From contig JAIOPM010000031.1 of NCBI GenBank assembly GCA_021413885.1, positions 62,001 to 126,000 on the forward strand: a stretch of 64,000 bases of DNA, read 5' to 3'. The notes under the pieces were generated by a model. The model had not been told where the DNA came from. It worked only from the letters and a program-made list of their open reading frames with translations, and did not search any database. The DNA comes from Planctomycetota bacterium (lineage in GTDB: Bacteria; Planctomycetota; UBA1135; GCA-002686595). Positions 16,929 to 25,475 of the stretch are shown piece after piece (the first letter of the stretch is position 1; the number at the start of each line of letters is the position of its first letter). A program made the position numbers and the translations under genes.

Positions 16929-18193
16929 GCGATCTCTTCGGGGACGAACGCGCCGAGGATCCGCTCGAACCGACGCACGCCGGCGCACCGCTCGCCGATC
17001 GGATGCGCCCGCGCGCGCCGACGGACTACGTCGGGCAGACGCACCTCGTCGCGGACGGCGGCTTCGTCGCCAACGTGCTCACGAAAGGACTCAAGCAGAG
17101 CCTGATCCTGTGGGGCCCGCCCGGCAGCGGCAAGACGACGTTGGCGCGCTTGATCGCGAGCGCGAGCGGTCTGCGCTTCGTGCCGTTCTCCGCGGTGCTC
17201 GCGGGCATCAAGGAAGTGAAGGAAGTGATGGTGGAGGCCGCGCGCGAGCGCGAGCGCTCCGGCAAGCGCACGTTGGTCTTCGTCGACGAGATCCATCGCT
17301 TCAACAAGGCGCAACAGGACGCGTTCCTTCCGTACCTCGAGCGCGGCGAGATCCTGATGATCGGCGCGACGACGGAAAATCCGTCGTTCGAGCTCAACAG
17401 CGCGTTGCTCTCGCGCGCGCGGACGTTGATCCTCGAGCCGCTCGCGGTCGACGCGTTGGTCGCGCTCTTGCGCCGCGCGTTGGCGGACGGCGAGCACGGT
17501 CTCGGCGGACGCGTGACGGCGGAGGACGCGCTCTTGCTCCGCATCGCGCACGCCTCCGACGGCGACGCGCGGCGCGCGTTGAACCTGCTCGAGAGCGCCG
17601 CCGAGCTGACGCCGAACGGCGGCGCGATCGACGAAGCGACGCTCGCGACCGCGTTGCAGCGCAAGGTGCTCGCGTACGACAAGAGTGGCGAGCAGCACTA
17701 CGACCTGATCTCCGCGCTGCACAAGAGCATCCGCAACAGCGACGAGAACGCGAGTCTCTATTGGCTCGTGCGCATGCTCGAAGCCGGCGAGGACCGCATC
17801 TTCCTCGCGCGGCGGATGATCCGCATGGCGGTCGAGGACATCGGGCTTGCCGATCCGTTCGCGCTGCGCGTCGCGCTCGACGCGGTCGAGACCTGGGAAC
17901 GCCTCGGTTCGCCGGAAGGCGAACTCGCGCTCGCTCAAGCCGCCGTCTACCTGGCGCGCGCGAAGAAGTCGAACGCGCTCTACGTCGCGTACGGCGAGGC
18001 GAAGGCGGACGTCGAGGGCACCGCGGCCGAGCCCGTGCCGCTGCACCTGCGCAACGCGCCGACGAAGCTGATGAAGGCGGCGGGTTTCGGCGAGGGCTAT
18101 CGCTACGCGCACGACGATCCGAAGGCGAAGGACGAGATGACCTGTCTGCCGCCCGGACTGCTCGGCAAGCGCTATTTCGGCCGCAAGGGCTGA
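16925..18193 (+). CDS. rarA: Replication-associated recombination ATPase RarA/MgsA
   Basis: A 422-residue AAA+ clamp-loader-like ATPase acting at stalled replication forks. Evidence: an N-terminal APLADRMRPRAPTDYVGQ segment, Walker A GPPGSGKTT, Walker B VDEIHRFNKAQQDAFLPYLE, sensor-1 GATTENPSFELN, and the C-terminal tetramerisation region (YDLISALHKSIRNSDENASLYW, RMIRMAVEDIGLADP). Length and motifs are canonical. It overlaps the preceding methyltransferase by 4 nt, so the two are translationally coupled. Confidence 0.95.
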   Translation: MSDLFGDERAEDPLEPTHAGAPLADRMRPRAPTDYVGQTHLVADGGFVANVLTKGLKQSLILWGPPGSGKTTLARLIASASGLRFVPFSAVLAGIKEVKEVMVEAARERERSGKRTLVFVDEIHRFNKAQQDAFLPYLERGEILMIGATTENPSFELNSALLSRARTLILEPLAVDALVALLRRALADGEHGLGGRVTAEDALLLRIAHASDGDARRALNLLESAAELTPNGGAIDEATLATALQRKVLAYDKSGEQHYDLISALHKSIRNSDENASLYWLVRMLEAGEDRIFLARRMIRMAVEDIGLADPFALRVALDAVETWERLGSPEGELALAQAAVYLARAKKSNALYVAYGEAKADVEGTAAEPVPLHLRNAPTKLMKAAGFGEGYRYAHDDPKAKDEMTCLPPGLLGKRYFGRKG

Positions 18194-18350
18194 GCGTCGT
18201 TCGAGGTCGCTGCGCGCTCGGAACAAGTTTCCGAACGTGCGCTCAATGGAGATCGGTTCCGAGGTCGATACGGAGCGGCCCGCACTCCCCGCACGCGACC
18301 GTCGACGGTCGTGCGCGAACGCACCGTCCAACGATCCCAGGACCCACATC

Positions 18351-20078
18351 GTGAAGAACCCCGCAGTGGCGAAGACCCGGCACACGCCTCTCGGCGAGCT
18401 GCTCGTTCGCGTCGGTGCGCTCACCGAGGACGATCTGCACGCGGCGCTCGCGTACAAGAAGGAGCGCGGCATGAAGCTCGGTCAGGCGCTGATCGAGCTG
18501 CGCCTCGTCACCGAAGCGATCATCGCCGAAGCGCTGCGCCAACAAGGCCGCATCCACTGCATCAATCTGACGCCGGCGATCGTCGACCACGAGATCGCGA
18601 TGGAGCTCGGCGAAGAACGCTCGCGCCAACTCCAAGCGGTCGCGATCAACCGCATCTGCGGTGTCACCACCGTCGTGATGGAGGATCCGAGCGACGTCTA
18701 CACGGTCGACGAGATCGCGCTCTTCCTGAAGACCGCGGTGCTCGCGGTCCACGCCGAGCCGTCGCTGATCGGCACGTGCATCGACGAAGTCTTCAACGTC
18801 AAGAAGTCGCAGACCGATGCGCTCGCGGAGATCGCGCAAACGGTCGAGAGCGGCACGAGCTCCGTCGAGTTCAACCTCGCTCCCGACGAGGACGACGTCA
18901 CTTCCGGTTCCGAGGACCTCGAGCAGCCGGTGATCAGCATGATCCGGAAGATCCTCGAGGAGGGTTACGAAGCTCGCGCGAGCGACATCCACCTCGAAGC
19001 GCGAGCGAACGCGTTCGTGATCCGCTTCCGCGTCGACGGTTCGTTGTTCGATCGTCTGACGTTGCCGAAGGGATGGGCGCGACCGGCGCTCGCGCGCCTC
19101 AAGGTCATCGCCAACCTCGACATCGCGCAACGCCGTCTGCCGCAGGACGGCCGCACGCAGATCGACATCGGCAGCCGCAAGATCGACTTGCGTCTCGCGA
19201 CGACGCCGTCGCTGACCGGCGAGAGCGCCGTGATCCGGATCCTCGACGGCGGACGCGAGCTGCGCGACCTCGAGAGCCTCGACCTCGATCCGCTCCAGCT
19301 CGAAGCGTTGAAGCGCATGACCGAGTGCTCCGACGGAATGGTCCTCGCGACCGGACCGACGGGCTCGGGCAAGACGACGACGCTCTACGCGATGCTGAAG
19401 AAGGTCCACAAGCCCGACACGAAGATCATCACGCTCGAGGATCCGGTCGAGAACCAGATGGACGGCATCACGCAGATCAACGCGAACCCGAAGGCGGGTT
19501 TGACGTTCGCCAAGGGTCTGCGTTCGATCCTGCGCCAGGACCCGGACGTCGTGCTCGTCGGCGAAATCCGCGACGAAGAGACCGCCGAGATCGCGGTGCA
19601 AGCGGCGTTGACCGGGCACTTGGTGCTCTCGACGCTGCACACCGTCGGCGCGGCGGAGACGATCACGCGTCTAGCCGACATGAACGTCGAGCCTTACCTG
19701 CTCGCCGACACGTTGCGCGGGGTCATCAGTCAGCGGCTCGTGCGTCGCATGTGCCAGCACTGCCGCGTGCCGGTCGACCCGAGTCCGGAGATGTGCGAGC
19801 GCCTCGGCATCACGCGCGACGACGCCGTCGTGTTCTACGAAGGTCGCGGTTGCAAGCAGTGCCACGGCACCGGCTACAAGGGGCGCTGCGGTCTCTACGA
19901 GATCATGCGCATGTCGTCCGAGATGCGCGAGATCGTCAGCGCGGGCAAGTCGACCGAGGAACTGAACCGCGCCGCACGCGAAGCGGGTCTCATCACTCTT
20001 CGCGACGACGGCTTGCGCAAGGCGCGTTCGGGTCAGACGACGCTCTCGGAAGTTCTCTCCGTCACCACGCGAGGCTAA
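18351..20078 (+). CDS. pilB: Type IV pilus / type II secretion assembly ATPase (PilB/GspE)
   Basis: A 575-residue hexameric motor ATPase that drives pilin or pseudopilin polymerisation at the inner membrane. The N-terminal MshEN-like domain (LGELLVRVGALTEDDLHAAL) is followed by Walker A GPTGSGKTTT, Asp box ITLEDPVENQMDGITQ, Walker B VVLVGEIRDEETAE, a His box (LSTLHT) and a tetracysteine zinc module (CQHC and CKQC). GTG 18351 is preferred: AGGA lies 8 nt upstream and the length matches the family. An ATG at 18237 would add 38 residues without a ribosome site. No other pilus genes are present; a receiver protein follows after 4 nt. Confidence 0.92.
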   Translation: MKNPAVAKTRHTPLGELLVRVGALTEDDLHAALAYKKERGMKLGQALIELRLVTEAIIAEALRQQGRIHCINLTPAIVDHEIAMELGEERSRQLQAVAINRICGVTTVVMEDPSDVYTVDEIALFLKTAVLAVHAEPSLIGTCIDEVFNVKKSQTDALAEIAQTVESGTSSVEFNLAPDEDDVTSGSEDLEQPVISMIRKILEEGYEARASDIHLEARANAFVIRFRVDGSLFDRLTLPKGWARPALARLKVIANLDIAQRRLPQDGRTQIDIGSRKIDLRLATTPSLTGESAVIRILDGGRELRDLESLDLDPLQLEALKRMTECSDGMVLATGPTGSGKTTTLYAMLKKVHKPDTKIITLEDPVENQMDGITQINANPKAGLTFAKGLRSILRQDPDVVLVGEIRDEETAEIAVQAALTGHLVLSTLHTVGAAETITRLADMNVEPYLLADTLRGVISQRLVRRMCQHCRVPVDPSPEMCERLGITRDDAVVFYEGRGCKQCHGTGYKGRCGLYEIMRMSSEMREIVSAGKSTEELNRAAREAGLITLRDDGLRKARSGQTTLSEVLSVTTRG

Positions 20079-20082
20079 CGCG

Positions 20083-20532
20083 ATGAAGACCATCCTCTAC
20101 GTGCACGATCAGCAGGAGTCGCCGACGCCGGTCGCCAGCTATCTCGAGATGGCGGGCTACCAAGTCGAGTTCGCGATCAGCGGCGAGCAGTGCATCCAAC
20201 GCCTCGCGAAGGGCCTGCCGAACGTCGTGTTGATCGACGTGTTGATCGAGGGCCGCAACGGCTTCGAAGTCTGCCGCATCCTGCGCAAGCAGTTCACCGC
20301 CGAGCAACTGCCGATCATCCTGTGCAGTTCGATCTATCGCTCGCGCGTCTACCGCGAGGAAGCGATGCAGGCCGGCGCGCAGCTCTACGTCCTCAAGCCG
20401 TTCCAGTTCGACGCGCTCCTCCAGATGGTGCACGAGCTGCTCGACGTCCACGCATGCTTGTTGTCGGCGCACACCACGCAGGGCGAGGTCGAGAACGTGC
20501 ATTCGCCGACGCGCGAATCGAACCACGGCTGA
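20083..20532 (+). CDS. Single-domain response regulator, atypical acidic pocket
   Basis: A 149-residue CheY-like receiver domain with a short polar tail. Phosphoacceptor D52 (VLIDVLIEGRNG), switch Ser (CSS, S82) and conserved Lys (YVLKPF, K105) are present. The first acidic pair is altered: instead of DD/DE the loop reads VHDQ (H8-D9), so Mg2+ binding may be weaker. It starts 4 nt after pilB with GAGG 8 nt upstream, so it is co-translated and probably controls the pilus motor or twitching. No histidine kinase is nearby. A strong terminator follows the stop. Confidence 0.88.
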   Translation: MKTILYVHDQQESPTPVASYLEMAGYQVEFAISGEQCIQRLAKGLPNVVLIDVLIEGRNGFEVCRILRKQFTAEQLPIILCSSIYRSRVYREEAMQAGAQLYVLKPFQFDALLQMVHELLDVHACLLSAHTTQGEVENVHSPTRESNHG

Positions 20533-20550
20533 GCGGCCGTCCTGAAAACG

Positions 20551-20588
20551 CGCGAGGAGCGGTCTTTCGACCGCTCCTCGCGTTTTTC
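20551..20588. terminator. Bidirectional intrinsic terminator
   Basis: A perfect 14-bp stem (20551-20564 with 20569-20582) closes on a TTTC loop and is followed by TTTTTC. On the other strand the same stem is followed by CG then TTTT. It ends the pilB/receiver transcript and probably also the convergent 20606-21646 gene. It is the clearest Rho-independent terminator in the window. Confidence 0.9.
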
Positions 20589-20605
20589 GTTCTACTCGGT
20601 TCGAG

Positions 20606-21646
20606 CTACTTCGACTCGACCGTCAGCTCGCCCTTGCCGGAGGCCTCGACCGACGCTTCGACGTGGTGCGTTTCGCCTTGGGCGCCCGCGGTGATGTCGA
20701 CATCAGCGTTGATCTGCACGTTCGGCGTCAGGTGGAACGAGTGGACGTGGCCGTCGGCCAGGTTCCAGACGAGCTCGCCGACGCCGTTGAGGTCGAGCGA
20801 CAGGGTCGCCTTCTTGACTTCGATGTCGATCGCGACGCCGGCCTTCTCGCCCGCCTTCTCGGCGGCGCTGGTGATCACGCTGGCGAGATCGAGCGAGGGC
20901 TTGCCCTCGACCTTGATCGCGATCGCCGCGCAGTGCTTGCCGTCGACGTCGCGCGTGCCCTTGTACTCGCACACCGTCTTGACGTCGTCGCCGAGGCGTT
21001 GGACCTGAGTCATCATCTCTTCGATGACGTCCGCCATCTCGCCGGCGTCTTCCGGCACGTCGAACTTGTCGGTGCGCATGCCGGCGAACACGACCGACAT
21101 CAGGCCCTTCGCGTCGACCTCCCACTTCTGTCCTTCCTTCACGGCGCCCGTCGGGAGCAGCGCGCGCAGGTCCATGTCCTCGGCCAAGCGCTCGAGCGCC
21201 TTCGCGTCACCTTCGGTCTCGTGGTAGGCGATGTCGTACGCCTTGTTCTCCTCGTTCCACTTGAAGCTGACCTTCTTGCCTTCGAGCTTCTCGAGCTCTT
21301 CGTTGCTCTTGGTCTCGGAGCCCGCTTCGACCTTCGAGTCGATCGTGTCGAAGCTGCGCAGCAGCTCGGTCGGCCGTCCGTCGGCGACCTTCACGTACGT
21401 GTCGGTGATCGAGACCGACGAGGACATGTTCATGTGCGCCTGATCGAGCGGCATCATCTCGGACATGTCGTTGCCGTCGACCGACATCGAGAGGTCGTCG
21501 ACGCCGAACTCCAAGGTGGTCGCGAACGTTTTCGACACCGCCGACCCGTCCTTCGGGTGGAAGCTGAGTTCGTCGCCGACCGGAGCGAGCGCGAGGCACA
21601 ACGGCGCGACGAAGAGAGCGGAGCGAAGGGCACGAACGGCGTTCAT
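20606..21646 (-). CDS. Secreted protein of unknown function
   Basis: A 346-residue protein. ATG 21646 is chosen because GGAG lies 6 nt upstream and a signal peptide follows (ALRSALFVAPLCLALAPVG). The mature part is acidic and Lys-rich and seems beta-rich, with repeated patterns such as KVSFKWNEENKAYDI, GQKWEVDAKGLMSVVF and HCAAIAIKVEGKPSLDL. There are no catalytic motifs. The layout (start ELSFHPKDGSAVSKTF, later TxxCEYKGTRDVDGKHCA) resembles exported proteins of unknown function in planctomycetes, but I cannot assign a Pfam. A TATCAT hexamer (21679-21684) lies 32 nt upstream. It is convergent with the pilB operon. Confidence 0.75.
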   Translation of the reverse strand: MNAVRALRSALFVAPLCLALAPVGDELSFHPKDGSAVSKTFATTLEFGVDDLSMSVDGNDMSEMMPLDQAHMNMSSSVSITDTYVKVADGRPTELLRSFDTIDSKVEAGSETKSNEELEKLEGKKVSFKWNEENKAYDIAYHETEGDAKALERLAEDMDLRALLPTGAVKEGQKWEVDAKGLMSVVFAGMRTDKFDVPEDAGEMADVIEEMMTQVQRLGDDVKTVCEYKGTRDVDGKHCAAIAIKVEGKPSLDLASVITSAAEKAGEKAGVAIDIEVKKATLSLDLNGVGELVWNLADGHVHSFHLTPNVQINADVDITAGAQGETHHVEASVEASGKGELTVESK

Positions 21647-21716
21647 CGAGATCTCCATGATTCGTTGGTTGGGCAAAGATGATAGCCCCGGTCTCCACGC
21701 GCGGCGAGGCACGACC

Positions 21717-24017
21717 TCATTCTGCCGTCCTTCGCCCTCGCAACCGAGGTGCCAGTCGTGAGAGTCGGCCTTCGTCCAGGTCGTTGGCAAGGGCCAGGTC
21801 CAGGGCTCGGCGCGAGCCGACCAACACCAACAAGCGCTTCGCCCTCGTCACCGCCGTATAGAGGAGATTCCGCCGCAGCATCACCGCTTGCTGCGTGACC
21901 AACGGGAAGACGACCACCGGGTACTCGCTGCCCTGGGCGCGGTGCACGGTGATGGCGAACGCGAGCTGGAGATCCGAGCGGTTCTCGCTCGAATAGTGCA
22001 GTTCGCGCTCGGGGAACGCGACGGTCAGGCCGCCATCGGCGTGCACGGCGCTGACGCGGCCCATGTCGCCGTTGAAGACGTCCTTCTCGTAGTCGTTGCG
22101 GGTCTGGATCACCCGATCGCCGACGCGGAAGCCGGTGACGCGCCGTTCGCCGCCGAAGAGGTCGCGCTCGGGCAGGCCGAGCGCCTTGGCGCGCAAGCGT
22201 TCGTTCAGCGCGTCGACGCCGCAGTCGCCGCGGTACATCGGTGCGAGCACCTGGACGTCGCGCAACCAGTCGACGCCGAACGTCGACGGGACGCGCTCGG
22301 TGACGACTTCGACCAAGCGCTCGGCCGCGCTCGTCGCGTCGTCGGCGGGGAAGAAGTAGAAGTCGGCGGTCCGGTCGCCGCGGTCCGGCAGGAGCGGTGC
22401 TTCGCCCGACAGGATGCGGTGCGCGTTCGCGACGATCAGACCGCCGGTCTTCTGGCGGTAGATGCGCGTGAGGCGGAAGACCGGCAACACGCCGCTCTCG
22501 ATCAAGTCGTGCAGCACGTTGCCCGCTCCGACCGACGGCAACTGATTCGGATCGCCGACCAGGATGACGCGCGTCGACGCGGCGAGCGCGGCGAAGAGGC
22601 TCGCGGCGAGCGTGACGTCGAGCATCGAGACTTCGTCGACGATCACGAGATCGGCCTCGAGCGGTCGATCCGCGCCGAACGCGAAGCCGCCGGTCTGCGG
22701 CTCGTAGCCCAGCATGCGGTGGATCGTCGAAGCGTCGCGTCCGGTCGCTTCCGACAACCTGCGCGCCGCGCGACCGGTCGGCGACGCGAGCAAGACGCGC
22801 GCGGCCGAACGTTCCGCGAGCTCGACGACCTTGCGCACGATCGTCGTCTTGCCGACGCCGGGCCCGCCGGTCAGCAACGCGAGCGGATGGGAGAGCAGAC
22901 CGATCACCGCTTCCCGCTGCGTCAGGTCGAGTTCGCCGCCGTCTTGCACGCGCGCCGCATCTGCGAGCGGCGTGACGTCGCCGGCTTCGAGCAAACGCGC
23001 GATCGACGCCGCGAGTGAGACCTCCGCGCGATGCAGCGCCGCCAGGTAGACGTCGCCGTCGCCGTCCTGCACGACGCGACGCGCATCGGTGAGTTGCGCG
23101 AGCGCGCGCTCGACGAGCTCCTGCCCCGGCTGCGCGAGCAACGTCAAAGTGCGTTCGACGAGCCGCGCGCGCGGCACGAGCACGTGCCCGTCGCCCGCCG
23201 CCTCCTTCAACTCGTGCAGCAACCCCGCGCGACACCGCTCGATCGAATCCTCGCGCCAACCGAGGCTCGCCGCGATGCGATCGACGGTGACGAAACCGAT
23301 CCCGCCGATCACGTCGGCCAACGCGTACGGATCGCGTCGCACCTCTGCCTCGCACTCGTCGCCCCAACGCGAGTAGACCGAGCGAGCTTGGGTCGCGTTG
23401 AGTCCGACTCCGCGCAGGAATGCGAGGCGCTCGTGCTCCGACAGACGCGACGCGAGCTCGCGCGACAACTCCTCGCGCACCGCCTTCTTCAGCCCCGGTA
23501 TTCCCGCGAGCACTTCGGGGTCCGCGCGGATGCGTTCGAGCGCTTCGAGGCCGAGCTTCAGGACGATGCGCTGCGCGGTCACCGGCCCGATCCCCGGGAA
23601 CGCGCCGGACGCGAGGTACCGCGCGAGCCCTTCGTTCGACTCCGGAGCGAGCAACTCCGCGCTCTCGAACTCGAAGCGCCGACCGTGGGTCGCGTGACGC
23701 GTCCACCGTCCGAGCAACCGCACGCGCGCGCCGGCGTTCGGGTGTTCCCAACGACCGACCGCGGCGACCGACGGGAAGCTCCAGCCCGCCACCTCGGGGT
23801 CCCCGTAACCGGCCTCCGGCGAAACCTTTATGACCGCGAATCCGGTCTCCGGGTTGTGGAAGGTCAGCGTCTCGACCGTCCCCTGGAGAACGGTCTTCGA
23901 CTCTGCGCCGTTCCCGCGGCGGTGTTCCTGCGGCGCGCTCTCCACTTCGAAAGGATCCCAACGCGGCGTCGGGCTTTCCACAACCTGCTTCCACCGAGCT
24001 GGGTCGCCGAGTACCAT
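21717..24017 (-). CDS. recD2: RecD2-type ATP-dependent 5'-3' DNA helicase
   Basis: A 766-residue SF1B helicase of the stand-alone RecD2 type. Domains in order: an N-terminal OB-like region (TVLQGTVETLTFHNPETGFAV), two helix-hairpin-helix motifs (GIGPVTAQRIV, GIGFVTVDRIA), Walker A GGPGVGKTT near residue 370, DEVSMLD (Walker B), GDPNQLPSVGAGNVL, and motif VI AITVHRAQGSEYPVVV with LLYTAVTRAKRLL. RecB and RecC are absent from the window, which fits RecD2 acting alone in repair. It is divergent from rpsU, with 29 bp between the start codons. Confidence 0.93.
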   Translation of the reverse strand: MVLGDPARWKQVVESPTPRWDPFEVESAPQEHRRGNGAESKTVLQGTVETLTFHNPETGFAVIKVSPEAGYGDPEVAGWSFPSVAAVGRWEHPNAGARVRLLGRWTRHATHGRRFEFESAELLAPESNEGLARYLASGAFPGIGPVTAQRIVLKLGLEALERIRADPEVLAGIPGLKKAVREELSRELASRLSEHERLAFLRGVGLNATQARSVYSRWGDECEAEVRRDPYALADVIGGIGFVTVDRIAASLGWREDSIERCRAGLLHELKEAAGDGHVLVPRARLVERTLTLLAQPGQELVERALAQLTDARRVVQDGDGDVYLAALHRAEVSLAASIARLLEAGDVTPLADAARVQDGGELDLTQREAVIGLLSHPLALLTGGPGVGKTTIVRKVVELAERSAARVLLASPTGRAARRLSEATGRDASTIHRMLGYEPQTGGFAFGADRPLEADLVIVDEVSMLDVTLAASLFAALAASTRVILVGDPNQLPSVGAGNVLHDLIESGVLPVFRLTRIYRQKTGGLIVANAHRILSGEAPLLPDRGDRTADFYFFPADDATSAAERLVEVVTERVPSTFGVDWLRDVQVLAPMYRGDCGVDALNERLRAKALGLPERDLFGGERRVTGFRVGDRVIQTRNDYEKDVFNGDMGRVSAVHADGGLTVAFPERELHYSSENRSDLQLAFAITVHRAQGSEYPVVVFPLVTQQAVMLRRNLLYTAVTRAKRLLVLVGSRRALDLALANDLDEGRLSRLAPRLRGRRTAE

Positions 24018-24046
24018 CCCCGCCCCCTTTTGCGAGAGAACACCGC

Positions 24047-24346
24047 TTGGTCATCAAGATTCAGGTCCGTCAGAACGAGTCGCTCGAAGCCGCCCTTCGA
24101 CGCTTCAAGCGTCAGTGCAACTACAGCGGCGTCTTCCGTTTGGCCAAGGCGAACACGTGGCACGAGAAGCGCTCCGACAAGCGCCGCCGCGAAGGTCGCG
24201 AACGCTTGCGCACGATCCAACGCGCGACGCGTCTCGCTTCCCAAGCCGCCAGCGGCCAGGTCGCGCGCGTCAGCAAGGCGAAGTCGAAGTCCAAGCGCTT
24301 CGGACGTCGCTTCGGCGGCCCGCCCCGTTCGTCCTCGTCCGCCTGA
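24047..24346 (+). CDS. rpsU: Ribosomal protein bS21
   Basis: A 99-residue protein starting at TTG 24047. The first ~60 residues match bS21: KIQVRQNESLEAALRRFKRQ, then CNYSGVFRLAK and EKRSDKRRREGRERL. bS21 binds the 30S platform near the anti-Shine-Dalgarno and helps initiation. The family is usually ~60-70 residues; here a basic Ser/Lys/Arg tail adds ~35. GAGAGAA lies ~7-13 nt upstream of the unusual TTG start, which supports it over any later codon. The rare start may keep expression low or tune it to the ribosome pool. Confidence 0.9.
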   Translation: MVIKIQVRQNESLEAALRRFKRQCNYSGVFRLAKANTWHEKRSDKRRREGRERLRTIQRATRLASQAASGQVARVSKAKSKSKRFGRRFGGPPRSSSSA

Positions 24347-24404
24347 GCGCCTCGCGGTCGCGTTCGACGCGCCGCGTTAGGCTGTCTCTGCGGCGAGGCA
24401 GCCG

Positions 24405-25475
24405 ATGCGTCTCCTTCCCAAGCACCGCGATCTCTCGCAGACCCTCGAGAAGATCGAACTCGCCGTGCGTGCGAGCGACTTCCGTTCGCCGGTCGACGAA
24501 CTCGTCGTGCGGCTCGATCGTTTCCTCGGCGAGCACCTGACCTGGCGTTCGCGCACGTCGATCCAAGAGCTCGTCCACGACGGCTACGTGTGGGTCGACG
24601 CCTCGACGCCCGATCGTCCGGCCGGCAGCGGCGACGCGAAGGTCGAGACGCGCCCCGGTCGTCGCTTGCGCCACGGGAGCCGCGTGATCGTCTGGATTCC
24701 CGAGCAGAACCGCGTCGCGTTGAAGACGCTCGAGCTCGCGGACCTCGGCCAGGATCTGACGGTGCTCTACGAGGACGCCGCGGCGCTCGTCGTCGACAAA
24801 CCGGCGATGTTGGCCGTGCATCCCGGCGGTCGGCATCTCACCGACACGTTGATCCAACGCGTGCACGCGCGACTCGGCCTCAGCGGCGCGCCGCGCGAGA
24901 CGCGTCCGCGGCTCTGTCACCGCCTCGATCGCGAGACCAGCGGCATCGTGCTGCTCGGCAAGACGCCGACCGCGCACTCCGCGATGATGCGCCAATTCGA
25001 GGAGCGTCTGGTCGAGAAGGAGTACCTCGCGATAGTGGTCGGTCAGCCTTCCGCGCCCGCAGGGCGGATCGATCTGCCGATCGGCCTCGGTCGTTCGACG
25101 CGCGTGCAACTCAAGATGACCGTGCGGGTCGACGGAGTCTCTTCGATCACCGAGTGGCGCATCGTCGAGCGGTTGCGCGACCACGCGCTCGTCGCGTGCA
25201 AGCTGTTGACCGGTCGCCAACACCAGATTCGCCTGCACATGGCGACGATCGGCCACCCGTTGGTCGGCGACAAACTCTACGGCGCGAACGACGAGTACTT
25301 CGACAAGGGCATGGACGGGACCCTGACGGCCGACGATCTGCGCGAGCTCGGGCTTCCCCGCCACGCGCTCCACAATCACCGTCTGGTGTTCAAGTCACCG
25401 GACGGCGATCGCCGCGTCGAAGTCGAAAGCCCGTTGCCGCGCGACCTCGCCGAGTTCGTCGAGAAGCACCGCTAG
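24405..25475 (+). CDS. RluA-family 23S/tRNA pseudouridine synthase
   Basis: A 356-residue enzyme converting uridine to pseudouridine in structured RNA. An N-terminal S4-like RNA-binding region (RLDRFLGEHLTWRSRTSIQELV) precedes the catalytic domain with CHRLDRETSGIVLLGKT (catalytic Asp), EKEYLAIVVG, ACKLLTGRQHQIRLHMATIGHPLVGD. This matches RluA/RluC/RluD architecture; the target uridine is unknown. A TAGGCT -10-like box is at 24378-24383, with GCGAGGCAG between it and the ATG. The stop is embedded in CTAG, which is also the stop of the convergent membrane gene. Confidence 0.93.
   Translation: MRLLPKHRDLSQTLEKIELAVRASDFRSPVDELVVRLDRFLGEHLTWRSRTSIQELVHDGYVWVDASTPDRPAGSGDAKVETRPGRRLRHGSRVIVWIPEQNRVALKTLELADLGQDLTVLYEDAAALVVDKPAMLAVHPGGRHLTDTLIQRVHARLGLSGAPRETRPRLCHRLDRETSGIVLLGKTPTAHSAMMRQFEERLVEKEYLAIVVGQPSAPAGRIDLPIGLGRSTRVQLKMTVRVDGVSSITEWRIVERLRDHALVACKLLTGRQHQIRLHMATIGHPLVGDKLYGANDEYFDKGMDGTLTADDLRELGLPRHALHNHRLVFKSPDGDRRVEVESPLPRDLAEFVEKHR

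Noticed and set aside
18237-18350. N-terminal extension of PilB from ATG 18237
   Set aside because: No ribosome-binding site, sequence is not family-like, and GTG 18351 gives the usual length and a Shine-Dalgarno.
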